A stretch of DNA of 33,476 nt from JBOHHM01 sp050725495 (GCA_050725495.1 JBOHHM010000184.1:1-33476); one strand, 5' to 3'. Positions 17,804 to 26,392 are shown, numbered from the stretch's first letter. Program-made: numbers and translations. The notes: generated by a model from the letters alone, not told the origin.

Positions 17804-19108
17804 TCAGGCGTGCGCCTTGCCAATGATTTTGTGGTGCAGCTGGCGCAGGGACCACCAGACCGCACCCGCCACGACGGGAATCGCCACGGCCATGGTGCTC
17901 TCGCTGCTGAAGGGCCAGCCTATCTTCTGCACGCCCTTGGCCAGATAGCCGACCAGGCCGACGATGTAGTAGGTGATGGCCGCGACCGACAGGCCCTCCA
18001 CGGTGGACTGCAGCTTGAGCTGCAGGTCCTGGCGCTGGTTCATGGTCGCCAGCAGCGCCTGGGCGCTTTGCTGCTGCTCGATCTCGACGCGCGTGCGCAG
18101 CAGGTTGCTCATGCGCGAGACGCGCTGCGACAGCGCATCCTGGCGCCGCGTCGCCCATTCGCAGGTGCTGCGCGCGGGCGTGAGGCGGCGGTCCATGAAC
18201 TCCCGTATGGTCTGCATTCCCGCGAGCCGCGACTCGGCGATGTCGTCGATGCGTTTGTCCAGCAGTTCGAAATAGGCCACGCTGGCGGAGAAACGCGAAT
18301 GCGTGGCCGCGTACTGGCTCTCCACCTGGCCGGCCAGCCGGGTCAGCCGGTCCAGCAGCTGCGGCTCGTCGTCGCGGGCGGCCGCGCGGATCGACTCAGC
18401 GAGCTCGGCCAGCTCGCGCTCGGCAAAAGCCAGCACGGCGGCGGCTTCGCGCGCGGCGGGCAGGCCCAGCAGAGCTGCCATGCGGTAGGTCTCGAGCTCC
18501 AGCAGGCGCTGCACCAGCCGCCCCAGCCGGCGCGGCGTCATGCCGCCGACCAGCAGCACCATGCGCGCAAAGCCGTCGGCATGGATGGCGAAATCGGTGT
18601 AGACCTCGCCATGGCCATCGGCCACGGTGGACGCCACCAGGGTCTCCTCGTGCAGCACATGCTTGACCAGCGAAGCGGTGCCGAAGGTCTTCGTGGGCAG
18701 CACCCACAGGTGCAGGCTGGCCAGGCACTGGCCCGGCAGCGCGGCCAGCCAGTCCCGGGGCACGGCCTCCAGCGCCGCGGCAGGCTCACGCTCGCCAAAG
18801 CCAGCTGCGTCCAGCGCCCGCGTGAAGGTGTAGGTCACGAATTCCGTGTGCAGCTCCCAGCGCAGCCGAAACGGCCCGATGTCCATACGGATATGGGTCG
18901 AGTGAGCATCGGGCTGCGGCAGGTGGTGGTCACGCAGCAAGGCCGCCACATGGCTGCGGCTGGCGTCGCGCTGCGCGGCATCGCACACCATGACGATGTG
19001 CGAGATCGCCAGCGGTGCATTCATGGCCTCGGGCGGCCGGGCATGGATTTCGTTGTGCAGCGCGGCCCTGAGCGGGTGCTGCGGCGGGTGGTGGTTGATC
19101 GACGACAT
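17804..19108 (-). CDS. DUF3422 family membrane protein
   Basis: A 434-residue protein of the DUF3422 family, whose function is not known to me. The N-terminus HPLRAALHNEIHARPPEAM is characteristic. The middle (residues 200-370) is helical and charged, with probable coiled-coil stretches (AERELAELAESIRAAA, RVEIEQQQSAQALLATMNQ). The C-terminus has two membrane segments, LSVAAITYYIVGLVGYLA and MAVAIPVVAGAVWWSL, followed by a short basic tail. This suggests an inner-membrane anchored cytoplasmic protein. The ATG at 19108 has GAGGG upstream. It probably shares a transcript with the EamA gene downstream. Confidence 0.87.
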   Translation of the reverse strand: MSSINHHPPQHPLRAALHNEIHARPPEAMNAPLAISHIVMVCDAAQRDASRSHVAALLRDHHLPQPDAHSTHIRMDIGPFRLRWELHTEFVTYTFTRALDAAGFGEREPAAALEAVPRDWLAALPGQCLASLHLWVLPTKTFGTASLVKHVLHEETLVASTVADGHGEVYTDFAIHADGFARMVLLVGGMTPRRLGRLVQRLLELETYRMAALLGLPAAREAAAVLAFAERELAELAESIRAAARDDEPQLLDRLTRLAGQVESQYAATHSRFSASVAYFELLDKRIDDIAESRLAGMQTIREFMDRRLTPARSTCEWATRRQDALSQRVSRMSNLLRTRVEIEQQQSAQALLATMNQRQDLQLKLQSTVEGLSVAAITYYIVGLVGYLAKGVQKIGWPFSSESTMAVAIPVVAGAVWWSLRQLHHKIIGKAHA

Positions 19109-19160
19109 GTTTCCCTCTGGCCGCCATTGTGACGCAGGGCGGTTTCGGGCCGCGCACACG

Positions 19161-19184
19161 AAAACGGCGCCCGAGGGCGCCGTT
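19161..19184 (-). terminator. Rho-independent terminator of tctBA
   Basis: AACGGCGCCC (19163-19172) and GGGCGCCGTT (19175-19184) form a perfect 10-bp stem. On the minus strand the stem is followed by TTTT (19164-19161) then CGTG. It begins 21 bases after the tctA stop, so it ends the tctB-tctA transcript and separates it from the DUF3422 gene. Confidence 0.85.
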
Positions 19185-19204
19185 GTGAGTCCGCTATCTG
19201 GGAA

Positions 19205-20716
19205 TCAGTCCTCGACGAAAGCCTCTGTGCGTTTGGCTTTCACCGCGGGCAGCAGCACGATGATCAGCAGCAGCGCGGAAGCCGCCAGCAGGCCGGCCGA
19301 CAGTCCGCGCGTGACAAACACCGACCAGTCGCCGCGCGACAACAGCAGGGCGCGCCGCAGGTTCTCTTCCATCATCGGGCCGAGAATGAAGCCCAGCAGC
19401 AAGGGCGCAGGCTCGCATCCCAACTTGACGAACAGGTAGCCGACGAAGCCGAAGGCGCCCACCATCCAGATATCGAAGGTGTTGTTGTTGGTCGAGTACA
19501 CGCCGATCGCGCAGAACAGCACGATGGCCGGGAACAGGAAGCGGTAGGGCACGGTCAGCAGCTTGATCCACATGCCGATCAGCGGCAGGTTCAGGATCAC
19601 CAGCATCGCGTTGCCGAGCCACATCGAGGCGATCAGGCCCCAGAACAGCTCGGGGTTGCTGGTCATGACCTGCGGGCCCGGCTGGATGTTGTGGATGGTC
19701 ATCGCGCCCACCATCAGCGCCATCACGGCGTTGGGCGGAATGCCCAGCGTCAGCAGCGGGATGAACGAGGTCTGTGCACCGGCATTGTTGGCCGACTCGG
19801 GCGAGGCCACGCCGCGGATGTTGCCCTTGCCGAAAGCCACTTCGCCCGGCTTGAGCTTGATTTTCTTCTCCATCGCATAGGCAGCGAACGCGGCCAGCAG
19901 GGCGCCACCACCGGGCAGGATGCCCAGCGCCGAGCCCAGGGTCGTGCCGCGCAACACGGCGGGCGCCATGTTCTTGAAGTCTTCCTTGGTCGGGAACAGG
20001 CCGCTGATCTTGGCCGTGAACACTTCGCGTTCATGCTCGGGCTGGGCCAGGTTGCTGATGATTTCGCCGTAGCCGAACACGCCCATGGCGATGGTCACGA
20101 AGCCGATGCCGTCGGTCAATTCCGGGATGTCAAAGCTAAAGCGTGCAACGCCCGAGTTCACGTCGGTGCCGACCAGACCGAGCAGCAGGCCCAGAACGAT
20201 CATCGCGACGGCCTTGATCAGCGAGCCCGAGGCCAGCACGACCGCGCCGATCAGGCCAAGCACCATCAGCGAAAAATATTCGGCCGGGCCAAACTTGAAA
20301 GCCAGCTCGGTCAGCGGCGGCGCGAAAGCAGCGAGGATCAGCGTACCCACGGAACCAGCGAAAAACGAGCCCAGACCGGCGGCCGCCAGCGCGGGGCCGG
20401 CCCGGCCCTGGCGCGCCATCTGGTAGCCATCGATCGTGGTCACGACCGAAGACGACTCGCCGGGCAGGTTCACCAGGATGGCGGTGGTCGAGCCGCCGTA
20501 CTGGGCGCCGTAGTAGATGCCGGCCAGCATGATCAGCGCCGACACCGGGGGCAGCGCATAGGTGGCGGGCAGCAGCATGGCGATGGTGGCGACCGGGCCG
20601 ATGCCGGGCAGCACGCCGATCAGCGTGCCCAGAATGCAGCCGATGAGCGCGTACAGCAGGTTGATGGGCGTGAACGCCACGCCAAAGCCGAGGGAGAGAT
20701 TGGTGATCAGGTCCAT
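19205..20716 (-). CDS. tctA: Tripartite tricarboxylate transporter, large permease subunit TctA
   Basis: Large membrane subunit (503 residues, normal length) of a TTT-type secondary transporter for citrate or another carboxylate. Typical blocks are GCILGTLIGVLPGIGPVATIAMLLP near residues 27-50, YYGAQYGGSTTAILVNLPGESSSVVTTIDGY, GILPGGGALLAAFAAYAMEKK and VASPESANNAGAQTSFIPLLTLGIPPNAVMALM. About a dozen membrane segments are visible. The ATG at 20716 has GAGGAA upstream. It starts 11 bases after tctB and ends at the terminator 19161-19184. The substrate is set by a TctC-type binding protein that is not in this window, so it cannot be named. Confidence 0.95.
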   Translation of the reverse strand: MDLITNLSLGFGVAFTPINLLYALIGCILGTLIGVLPGIGPVATIAMLLPATYALPPVSALIMLAGIYYGAQYGGSTTAILVNLPGESSSVVTTIDGYQMARQGRAGPALAAAGLGSFFAGSVGTLILAAFAPPLTELAFKFGPAEYFSLMVLGLIGAVVLASGSLIKAVAMIVLGLLLGLVGTDVNSGVARFSFDIPELTDGIGFVTIAMGVFGYGEIISNLAQPEHEREVFTAKISGLFPTKEDFKNMAPAVLRGTTLGSALGILPGGGALLAAFAAYAMEKKIKLKPGEVAFGKGNIRGVASPESANNAGAQTSFIPLLTLGIPPNAVMALMVGAMTIHNIQPGPQVMTSNPELFWGLIASMWLGNAMLVILNLPLIGMWIKLLTVPYRFLFPAIVLFCAIGVYSTNNNTFDIWMVGAFGFVGYLFVKLGCEPAPLLLGFILGPMMEENLRRALLLSRGDWSVFVTRGLSAGLLAASALLLIIVLLPAVKAKRTEAFVED

Positions 20717-20727
20717 GTTTATTCCTC

Positions 20728-21216
20728 TCAGCCCGTGATGAAGGTGGGCCAGACCGGGAATTGCAGCTTGAGGAGAACCACAAACGCCAGATAGCTGCCC
20801 GCCGCCAGGACGGTGGCCAGGATCAGCACGTCCTTGAGCTTGAAACGCTCACCGGCCAGGCTGGCGATGATGGTCAGCGCATAGATCGCAACGATCATGC
20901 CCATGGCCGGCACCTTGATGCTGGGCAGGCCGCCGAGCAGAACGCCGAACGCGAAGTTGGCCGCCAGGATGTAGGCCAGAGGCTTCCAGGCCCATTTGCC
21001 GATTTTCTCGCCGTCCTCGGTTTCCACCACGAGCGACTCGAAAATGATGAAGGCGCCCATGATCGCCAGGACGATGCCCAGCATCAGGGGGAAGTAGCCG
21101 GGCCCCATGCGCGCGCCCTCGCCCACGTTGTAGGTGGTCGCGCCCCAGGCGAAGGCCACCCCAACACCGCTGAACATGAGTCCAGAGAAAAAGTCCTTCT
21201 GACTTTTGATTTTCAC
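20728..21216 (-). CDS. tctB: Tripartite tricarboxylate transporter, small subunit TctB
   Basis: Small membrane subunit of the TTT transporter, 162 residues with four hydrophobic segments. The N-terminus KIKSQKDFFSGLMFSGVG, then GARMGPGYFPLMLGIVLAI, is typical of TctB. The GTG at 21216 is the likely start: AGGAGA lies about 8 bases upstream and family members begin here. The longer frame from 21291 adds a basic, unrelated stretch. It forms an operon with tctA; no tctC gene precedes it. Confidence 0.92.
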   Translation of the reverse strand: MKIKSQKDFFSGLMFSGVGVAFAWGATTYNVGEGARMGPGYFPLMLGIVLAIMGAFIIFESLVVETEDGEKIGKWAWKPLAYILAANFAFGVLLGGLPSIKVPAMGMIVAIYALTIIASLAGERFKLKDVLILATVLAAGSYLAFVVLLKLQFPVWPTFITG

Positions 21217-21295
21217 GCGTAGTCTCCTCGAAACAGATTTCGACCGGGCGATTGTGAGGCGAATTCCGGGGGCGGCGGATGTGGATTTCACCTAT

Positions 21296-21309
21296 GTCAC
21301 GGCCGTGAC
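21296..21309. promoter_or_regulatory. Perfect 14-bp palindrome upstream of tctB
   Basis: GTCACGGCCGTGAC is fully self-complementary. It lies 80 bases upstream of the tctB GTG and 20 bases past the gspE-like stop. The position fits an operator for tctBA regulation, but no regulator gene is adjacent and no separate promoter hexamers were convincing. Confidence 0.35.
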
Positions 21310-21328
21310 GGGCGGCCGCTCAGCTGGC

Positions 21329-23119
21329 TCAGTCCAGCGGCGGCGTGGCCGTCAGCACCTCTTGCAGCGTGGTCAGGCCCTCGGCGACCCGCAGCGCGCC
21401 GGCCAGCCGCAGCGGCCGCATGCCGTCGGCCACGGCCTGGCGCCGCAGCGCATCGATGCTGGGCTCCTGGTTGACCTTGTCCTTGAAGGCCTCGCTGACG
21501 GTCAGCAGCTCATACAGGCCCATGCGGCCCATGAAGCCGGTCATGCGGCAATCCACGCAGCCCACGGGCTTGTAGGGCCGGTAGCCGCCGCTGATCTTCC
21601 AGGGCCTGACCACGGTGCCCAGGGCTTCGCGCGTCGACGCCTCGTCCTTCTCGCGGCACTGCTGGCACAGGGTGCGGACCAGGCGCTGGGCCAGCACGCC
21701 CAGCACCGTGGCATTGATGAGGTAGGACGGCACGCCCAGCTCCATCAGGCGCGTGATGGCCGAGGGCGCGTCGTTGGTGTGCAGCGTGGAGAACACCAGA
21801 TGGCCGGTCAGCGCCGCCTGCACGGCCATCTCGGCGGTGGCCAGATCGCGGATTTCGCCGACCATGATGATGTCCGGGTCCTGCCGCATCAGCGCGCGCA
21901 GGCCTTCGGCGAAATTGAAGTCGAGCTGCGGCTGCACCTGGGTCTGGTTGAAGGCCGGCTCGATCATCTCGATCGGGTCTTCCACCGTGCTCACGTTGAC
22001 CTCCTCGGTGGCCACGCGCTTGAGCGTGGAGTACAGCGTGGTGGTCTTGCCCGAGCCCGTGGGCCCGGTCACCAGGATGATGCCATAGGGACGCTGGACG
22101 AGCTGCTCCCAGCGCTGGGCATCGTGCGAGGAGAAACCCAGGGCGTCGAGGTCCTTGACCGCGGTGTCGGGATCGAAAATGCGCATCACCATCTTCTCGC
22201 CGAAGGCCGTGGGCAGCGTGGACAAGCGCATTTCTATTTCGTCGCCCCTGGGATTTCTGGTCTTGATGCGGCCGTCCTGGGGACGGCGCTTTTCCACCAC
22301 ATCCATGCGGCCCAACAGCTTGATGCGCGCCGTCATCGCATTGAGCACGCCCATGGGCATCTGGTAGACCGGGTGCAGCACGCCGTCGATGCGAAAGCGG
22401 ATCACGCCTTGCTCGCGGCGCGGCTCCAGATGGATGTCGCTGGCGCGCTGGTCGAACGCGTACTGCCACAGCCAGTCCACCACCTGCACCACGCCCTGGT
22501 CGTTGGCGTCGAGCTGCTTGTTGCTCTTGCCCAGCTCGACCAACTGCTCGAAGCTGGCCGCGCCCTGGTTGCCGCCTGCCCTCTGGGCCGCGCGCACCGA
22601 TTTGGCCAGCGCAAAGAACTCGACCGTGTAGCGGTGAATGTCCTGCGGATTGGCCACGACGCGACGCACGCTGCGGCGCGACTGGCGCTCGACTTCGGCC
22701 AGCCAGTCGGTGATGAAGGGCTCGGCCGTGGCCACCACGACCTCGGACGGCGTGACCTGCACCGGCAACACGCGGTGGCGCTCGGCATAGGCCGCGCTCA
22801 TGATGTCGGCCACCTTGCCCACGTCCACCTTCAGCGGGTCGATGCGCAGGTAGTCGAGCCCGGCGCGCCCCGCCAGGTACTGGGTCAGCGATTCGATGTC
22901 CAGCGGCTTGCCATCGCTGGCGCGGGCCATGGCCACGTTGGCCAGCCGCACCAGCGGGTGCTGGGCGCTCTCGGCCTGGGCGCAGCGGGCGATGGTGCGC
23001 TGCGCTTCATCGGCGGAAATCACGCCGTCGGCGCTGAGCCACTCGACCATGCGGCGCCAGTCCAGCGGCCCCAGCTGCGGGGTTTTGGCGGAGGCATGGG
23101 GATGCAGAACAGCGCTCAT
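21329..23119 (-). CDS. GspE/PulE family type II/IV secretion ATPase
   Basis: Cytoplasmic hexameric ATPase of the type II secretion / type IV pilus class, 596 residues. Residues 60-170 resemble the MshEN/T2SSE N-terminal domain. The ATPase core has Walker A GPTGSGKTTTLYSTL, the Asp box TVEDPIE, Walker B LMRQDPDIIMVGEIRD and the His box ALTGHLVFSTLHTND. A zinc-type Cys4 loop follows (CQQC and CVDC), as in GspE and PilB. The ATG at 23119 overlaps the preceding gene stop as ATGA. No gspC-O or pil genes are nearby, so it is a solitary copy that must work with machinery encoded elsewhere, or have its own role. Confidence 0.92.
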   Translation of the reverse strand: MSAVLHPHASAKTPQLGPLDWRRMVEWLSADGVISADEAQRTIARCAQAESAQHPLVRLANVAMARASDGKPLDIESLTQYLAGRAGLDYLRIDPLKVDVGKVADIMSAAYAERHRVLPVQVTPSEVVVATAEPFITDWLAEVERQSRRSVRRVVANPQDIHRYTVEFFALAKSVRAAQRAGGNQGAASFEQLVELGKSNKQLDANDQGVVQVVDWLWQYAFDQRASDIHLEPRREQGVIRFRIDGVLHPVYQMPMGVLNAMTARIKLLGRMDVVEKRRPQDGRIKTRNPRGDEIEMRLSTLPTAFGEKMVMRIFDPDTAVKDLDALGFSSHDAQRWEQLVQRPYGIILVTGPTGSGKTTTLYSTLKRVATEEVNVSTVEDPIEMIEPAFNQTQVQPQLDFNFAEGLRALMRQDPDIIMVGEIRDLATAEMAVQAALTGHLVFSTLHTNDAPSAITRLMELGVPSYLINATVLGVLAQRLVRTLCQQCREKDEASTREALGTVVRPWKISGGYRPYKPVGCVDCRMTGFMGRMGLYELLTVSEAFKDKVNQEPSIDALRRQAVADGMRPLRLAGALRVAEGLTTLQEVLTATPPLD

Positions 23120-23877
23120 AGTTTGACTGGTTTGAAGACCCGCAGCCATTTGGTGGCCGGCAGATGCCAGCGAGTTTGGATGGTTTCGCCACGTTCGGCA
23201 AGCACGGCGCGCTTCGGCGCACCGGGCGTGCGCTGCGCCAGCACCACGGTGTTGCCTTCGCGCGTCGGCTTGAAGGCCCAGATGGCATCACCGCCAAAGA
23301 CCGTGGCGATCTTCTCCAGGCTGCGCGGGTAGCTCGACGAGCGGCCGAACAGGTTGACCGTCATGCAGCCGTCGTCGGTCAGCAGGCGGCGGCAGTCGGC
23401 GTAAAAGTCTTCGCTGTCCAGCACGGGCGCGGCTGCCTCCTGGTCGTACAAGTCCACCTGCAGCGCATCGACCCCGCCCTGCCAGAGCGGTTTGCGGATC
23501 TCCAGAGCGGCGTCGCCCAGCACCACCTGCAGCCGCGCGTCGTCGGGCGGCAGCTTGAACCAGCCCCGGCAGGCGGCCACGACCTGGGGGTTGAGCTCCA
23601 CCGCCGTGGTTTTCATGCGCAACTTCTTGTGGCAGAACTTGGTGAGCGCGGCCGCGCCCAGGCCCAGCTGCATGGCGTGGCGCCGGGCCACGCTGTCGGG
23701 CTCGACGAACAGCAGCCAGGCCATCATGCGCTGCACATACTCGAGCTCGATGTCGAACGGGGCGTCAATCAGCATCGAGCCCTGCACCCACTCGGTGCCC
23801 AGATGCAGGTAGCGGACGTCGCCGTAGTCGGAGAAGTTGACTTCGGGCAGGGCCAGGGCGGTTTTCTTGCGGGCCAT
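23116..23877 (-). CDS. Spermidine-synthase-like methyltransferase-fold protein
   Basis: A 253-residue protein of the SpeE-like superfamily. The glycine loop MQLGLGAAALTKF, the acidic strand end TTAVELNPQVV, VVLGDAALEI and the DLYDQEAAAP loop are visible. Canonical spermidine synthases have a D-x-x-D putrescine site and an extra N-terminal beta domain; both look reduced here, so aminopropyl transfer is doubtful. The ATG at 23877 overlaps by one base the stop of the glycosylase gene and its own stop overlaps the gspE-like start. The three are therefore probably translated in sequence from one mRNA. Function unknown. Confidence 0.8.
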   Translation of the reverse strand: MARKKTALALPEVNFSDYGDVRYLHLGTEWVQGSMLIDAPFDIELEYVQRMMAWLLFVEPDSVARRHAMQLGLGAAALTKFCHKKLRMKTTAVELNPQVVAACRGWFKLPPDDARLQVVLGDAALEIRKPLWQGGVDALQVDLYDQEAAAPVLDSEDFYADCRRLLTDDGCMTVNLFGRSSSYPRSLEKIATVFGGDAIWAFKPTREGNTVVLAQRTPGAPKRAVLAERGETIQTRWHLPATKWLRVFKPVKL

Positions 23878-24476
23878 CAAATGAGTCCGTGCTGATGGAA
23901 GACCTCGCGCCAGGCAGCGAGCTTGCGCTCGAAACTCCAGGACGCATTGGCCGGGCTGGTGGAGGGCAATTTATGAACAGGCAAGCCCAGAGCAGCCGTG
24001 CAGCGCGCGTGCCTGTAGCTCTCGCCACCGTTGTGGGCGATGGCCCGCAGCCGCGGACAGTGCTGCTTGAGGCTGGCGAAATCGTTGAGCTCGGCGTTGC
24101 GTATGCTGGTGTCCAGGCTGCCCGCGCGCTCGCAGGCGCCGTACACGTCCCACAGGCCCAGACATTTGGACAGCAGCCATTTGCTACGATTTTCATAGCG
24201 GTTTGTGTCCATATCGAGAGGGCTGTCGGGCCAAATGGCTTGAAGAATCCGCCAGAAATGATTCTGTGGATGGGCGTAGTACTGCTGCGCCGCCAGCGAG
24301 GCGGCGCTGGGGAAACTGCCCAGCACCAGCAGGACCGTTGCGTCGCAAATCAAGGGCGGCAGGCCCAGCAGGCGTTGCGGCGGCGCGGGATCGGCTTGTG
24401 GGCTCACCACAGGCCGCTGGCTCCGCGCAAGGAAGGCATGAAAATCGACATCATCGGGAATCGTCTGGGCGCTCAA
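23877..24476 (-). CDS. DNA-deoxyinosine (hypoxanthine) glycosylase, uracil-DNA glycosylase superfamily
   Basis: Base-excision repair enzyme expected to remove deaminated bases, mainly hypoxanthine. The 199-residue protein has motif 1 GSFPSAASLAAQQYYAHP with NHFW (about 53-75), in which the UDG water-activating position lies in the hypoxanthine-glycosylase (family 6) arrangement. The late motif PSTSPAN (about 171-177) is the DNA-intercalation loop region. No ATG fits: the TTG at 24476 is the best start and no clear ribosome-binding site is seen. A 17-bp inverted repeat is embedded at 24183-24199 (encoding RYENRSK), in a different codon phase from other copies. Confidence 0.85.
   Translation of the reverse strand: MSAQTIPDDVDFHAFLARSQRPVVSPQADPAPPQRLLGLPPLICDATVLLVLGSFPSAASLAAQQYYAHPQNHFWRILQAIWPDSPLDMDTNRYENRSKWLLSKCLGLWDVYGACERAGSLDTSIRNAELNDFASLKQHCPRLRAIAHNGGESYRHARCTAALGLPVHKLPSTSPANASWSFERKLAAWREVFHQHGLI
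24183..24199. repeat. 17-bp AT-cored inverted repeat, copy 5 (inside the glycosylase gene)
   Basis: GCTACGATTTTCATAGC has arms that pair with one G-T wobble. On the gene strand it is read as R-Y-E-N-R-S, one base out of the phase used by the other genic copies. Confidence 0.7.
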
Positions 24477-24536
24477 GGCGCCGATTGTGGCCTGAAAGTG
24501 CGGGCGGTCTGCAGCAGAGGCTGGCTGCGAGCCGGC

Positions 24537-25391
24537 TCAGGGCGCTGGCAGCAGGCTGCCGAGCCGCGGCAGGGCCGAGACGGCATTGCGCCGCGTGGCC
24601 AGGGCCAGGTCGTCCAGGGCCATGCCGCGCAGCTCGGCGAGCACCTGCGCGATGCGCGGCAGCTCGCCCGGCGCGTTGCGGCCCTGGGCCTGGCCGGCCG
24701 CGCGCTGCGCTGCAGTGGTGTAGAGCCAGTGCGGCGGAATGTCGGGCGCGTCGGTCTCCAGCACCAGCGAGTGCAGTGGCAGCTCGGCCGCCAGCCGGCG
24801 CAGCTGCAGCGCGCGCTCGTAGGTGAGGGCGCCGCCGAAGCCGAGCTTGAAGCCCAAAGCGATGAACTCGCGCGCCTGTTGTTCGCTGCCGTTGAAAGCG
24901 TGCGCAATCCCGCTCCAGCCCGCGCCGGTCGCCGCGATGTCTCGCAAGCCCTTGAGCAGCCTGTCGGCCGAGCGCCGCACATGCACGATCACCGGCAGGC
25001 CATGCTGGCGCGCCAGCTTGAGCTGCTCGCGGTAGAAATATTCCTGGCGCTCGCGCAGCGGGCTCTGGCAGAGTTCGGGCACGAAGTAGTCGAGTCCGAT
25101 CTCGCCGACCGCTACCAGCCGTGGGTCGGCTCGGTGGCGCTGCAGCTCGGCATCCAGCGCCGCCAGATCCTCGTCCTGCGCCCGCGCCACACACAGCGGG
25201 TGGATGCCCAGCGCATAGCTGTCACCAAACTGGTGCGCCAAACGGCGCACCGCCGCGAAATTGGAGTGCTCCACCGCCGGGATCACGCAATGCGCTACGT
25301 TATTGCTAGCAGCCTGCGCCCGCACGGCCAAGACATCGGCCGCAAACTCCGCTGCATCGAGGTGGCAATGGGTATCGATCCAGAACGCCAT
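24537..25391 (-). CDS. tatD: TatD family metal-dependent DNase
   Basis: Amidohydrolase-fold metal-dependent hydrolase of the TatD family, 284 residues, linked to 3'-5' exonuclease activity and DNA quality control. Metal and active-site blocks are present: IDTHCHLD (residues 5-11), GIHPL, VGEIGLDY (Glu ligand), LPVIVHVR, IAHAFNGS and LVLETDAPDIPP (Asp ligand). The ATG at 25391 gives the standard N-terminus MAFWIDTHCH; the longer frame to 25448 is unlikely. A 17-bp inverted repeat at 25294-25310 encodes AASNNVA in a loop. It heads the glycosylase, SpeE-like and GspE genes, 60 bases before the glycosylase. Confidence 0.94.
   Translation of the reverse strand: MAFWIDTHCHLDAAEFAADVLAVRAQAASNNVAHCVIPAVEHSNFAAVRRLAHQFGDSYALGIHPLCVARAQDEDLAALDAELQRHRADPRLVAVGEIGLDYFVPELCQSPLRERQEYFYREQLKLARQHGLPVIVHVRRSADRLLKGLRDIAATGAGWSGIAHAFNGSEQQAREFIALGFKLGFGGALTYERALQLRRLAAELPLHSLVLETDAPDIPPHWLYTTAAQRAAGQAQGRNAPGELPRIAQVLAELRGMALDDLALATRRNAVSALPRLGSLLPAP
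25294..25310. repeat. 17-bp AT-cored inverted repeat, copy 6 (inside tatD)
   Basis: GCTACGTTATTGCTAGC is followed by AGCCTGCGC, exactly the flank seen at the lolD copy (31389-31405). On the gene strand it is read A-Q-A-A-S-N-N-V-A, the same phase as in lolD (A-Q-A-A-T-K-M-L-A). Confidence 0.75.
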
Positions 25392-25488
25392 GGCGCCATC
25401 ATGCCCCAAACACATGCCCCAAACAGCATGCAAAAACGCCCGAACCATGCTACCGTGCAGCTGTCACGTGGACGCCACAGGTGAACGG

Positions 25489-26370
25489 ATGCGCAGGCCT
25501 GCTCTCTACAGCCGCTCCAACCGGGTTTCGGGTGCTTCGCCCCCGTCCCCTGTGCCCGCGCCTGAAGCGGCCGCGCCCGCCTCAGCGCGCGTTCCCCGCA
25601 GGCTGTGGCGGCTTCTCGGTCTGTTGGGCCTGTTGGGCCTGCTGATCAGCCTGTTGCTGCCCCAGTTCCCCACCGCGCGCAGGCTCGCGCAGAAGGACAT
25701 CGACGCGGCCGTGCTGCGCACGCTGGAGACCGCCAGCCTGCCCTCGCCAGCCACCCGGGCCTACAAGCTCGTCGAGCCCTCGGTGGTGCGCGTCATGGGC
25801 TATGGCAGGAGCAGGGACGGCAAGGACGAAATCGAGCGCGGCGTGGGCAGTGGCGTGGTGATTGTGGACAAGGGTCTGATCCTGACCAACCTGCATGTGG
25901 TGCAGGCAGCCGAGCGCATCGAGGTGATATTTTCCGACGGCCTGGAGTCCGGCGCGTCCATCGTCGGCGTCCAGCCCGAAAACGACCTGGCTGTCTTGCA
26001 GGCCCACAAGATTCCGGACGACCTGGTGGCCGCCACCCTGCGTTCCACGGGCGATCTGGCGCCCGGCGACCAGGTCATGGCTGTCGGCTACCCGTTTGGC
26101 ATCGGCCCCTCGGCCTCGGCCGGCGTGGTCTCGGGGCTCAGGCGCAGCTTCCGCTCGCCCGAGGGCAAGCAACAGATGAACAACCTCATCCAGTTCGATG
26201 CCGCCGCCAACCCCGGCAACTCGGGCGGCCCGCTGGTCACCATGGACGGTCATGTGGTGGGCATCGTCACGGCCATCCTCAACCCCTCGCAACAGCGTAC
26301 CTTCATCGGTATCGGCTTTGCCGTGCCCATCGAGAACGCCGCCTCGGCGGCGGGCATGCCCCCGTTCTAA
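25489..26370 (+). CDS. Membrane-anchored trypsin-like serine protease (HtrA-like, no PDZ)
   Basis: A 293-residue protein with a Pro/Ala-rich basic cytoplasmic tail, one membrane segment at about residues 39-58 (LLGLLGLLGLLISLLL) and a periplasmic S1C-type protease domain. The catalytic triad is complete: His136 in LTNLHVV, Asp166 in ENDLAVL and Ser245 in NPGNSGGPL. The chain ends soon after FIGIGFAVPIE, so no PDZ domain follows, unlike DegP or DegS. The ATG at 25489 has AGGTGA just upstream. It ends 22 bases before the MoxR gene, so it probably belongs to that operon. The tail of the coding end is very short (AASAAGMPPF). Confidence 0.88.
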   Translation: MRRPALYSRSNRVSGASPPSPVPAPEAAAPASARVPRRLWRLLGLLGLLGLLISLLLPQFPTARRLAQKDIDAAVLRTLETASLPSPATRAYKLVEPSVVRVMGYGRSRDGKDEIERGVGSGVVIVDKGLILTNLHVVQAAERIEVIFSDGLESGASIVGVQPENDLAVLQAHKIPDDLVAATLRSTGDLAPGDQVMAVGYPFGIGPSASAGVVSGLRRSFRSPEGKQQMNNLIQFDAAANPGNSGGPLVTMDGHVVGIVTAILNPSQQRTFIGIGFAVPIENAASAAGMPPF

Positions 26371-26392
26371 TACCTAAGACCTAAGGCCCTCC

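Noticed and set aside
21206..23332. A 708-codon plus-strand frame opposite the gspE-like gene
   Set aside because: It is rich in His, Gln, Arg and Gly without domain motifs, and the minus-strand frame has full Walker A/B and Cys4 motifs.
25601..25670. CTGTTGGGCCTG-type tandem repeat near the start of the serine protease gene
   Set aside because: It encodes a Leu/Gly-rich membrane segment, a normal reason for short coding repetition.
26371..26392. CCTAAGACCTAAGG as an attenuator or terminator between the protease and moxR
   Set aside because: The gap is only 22 bases, the pairing is weak and no T-run follows; it mainly contains the moxR ribosome-binding site.
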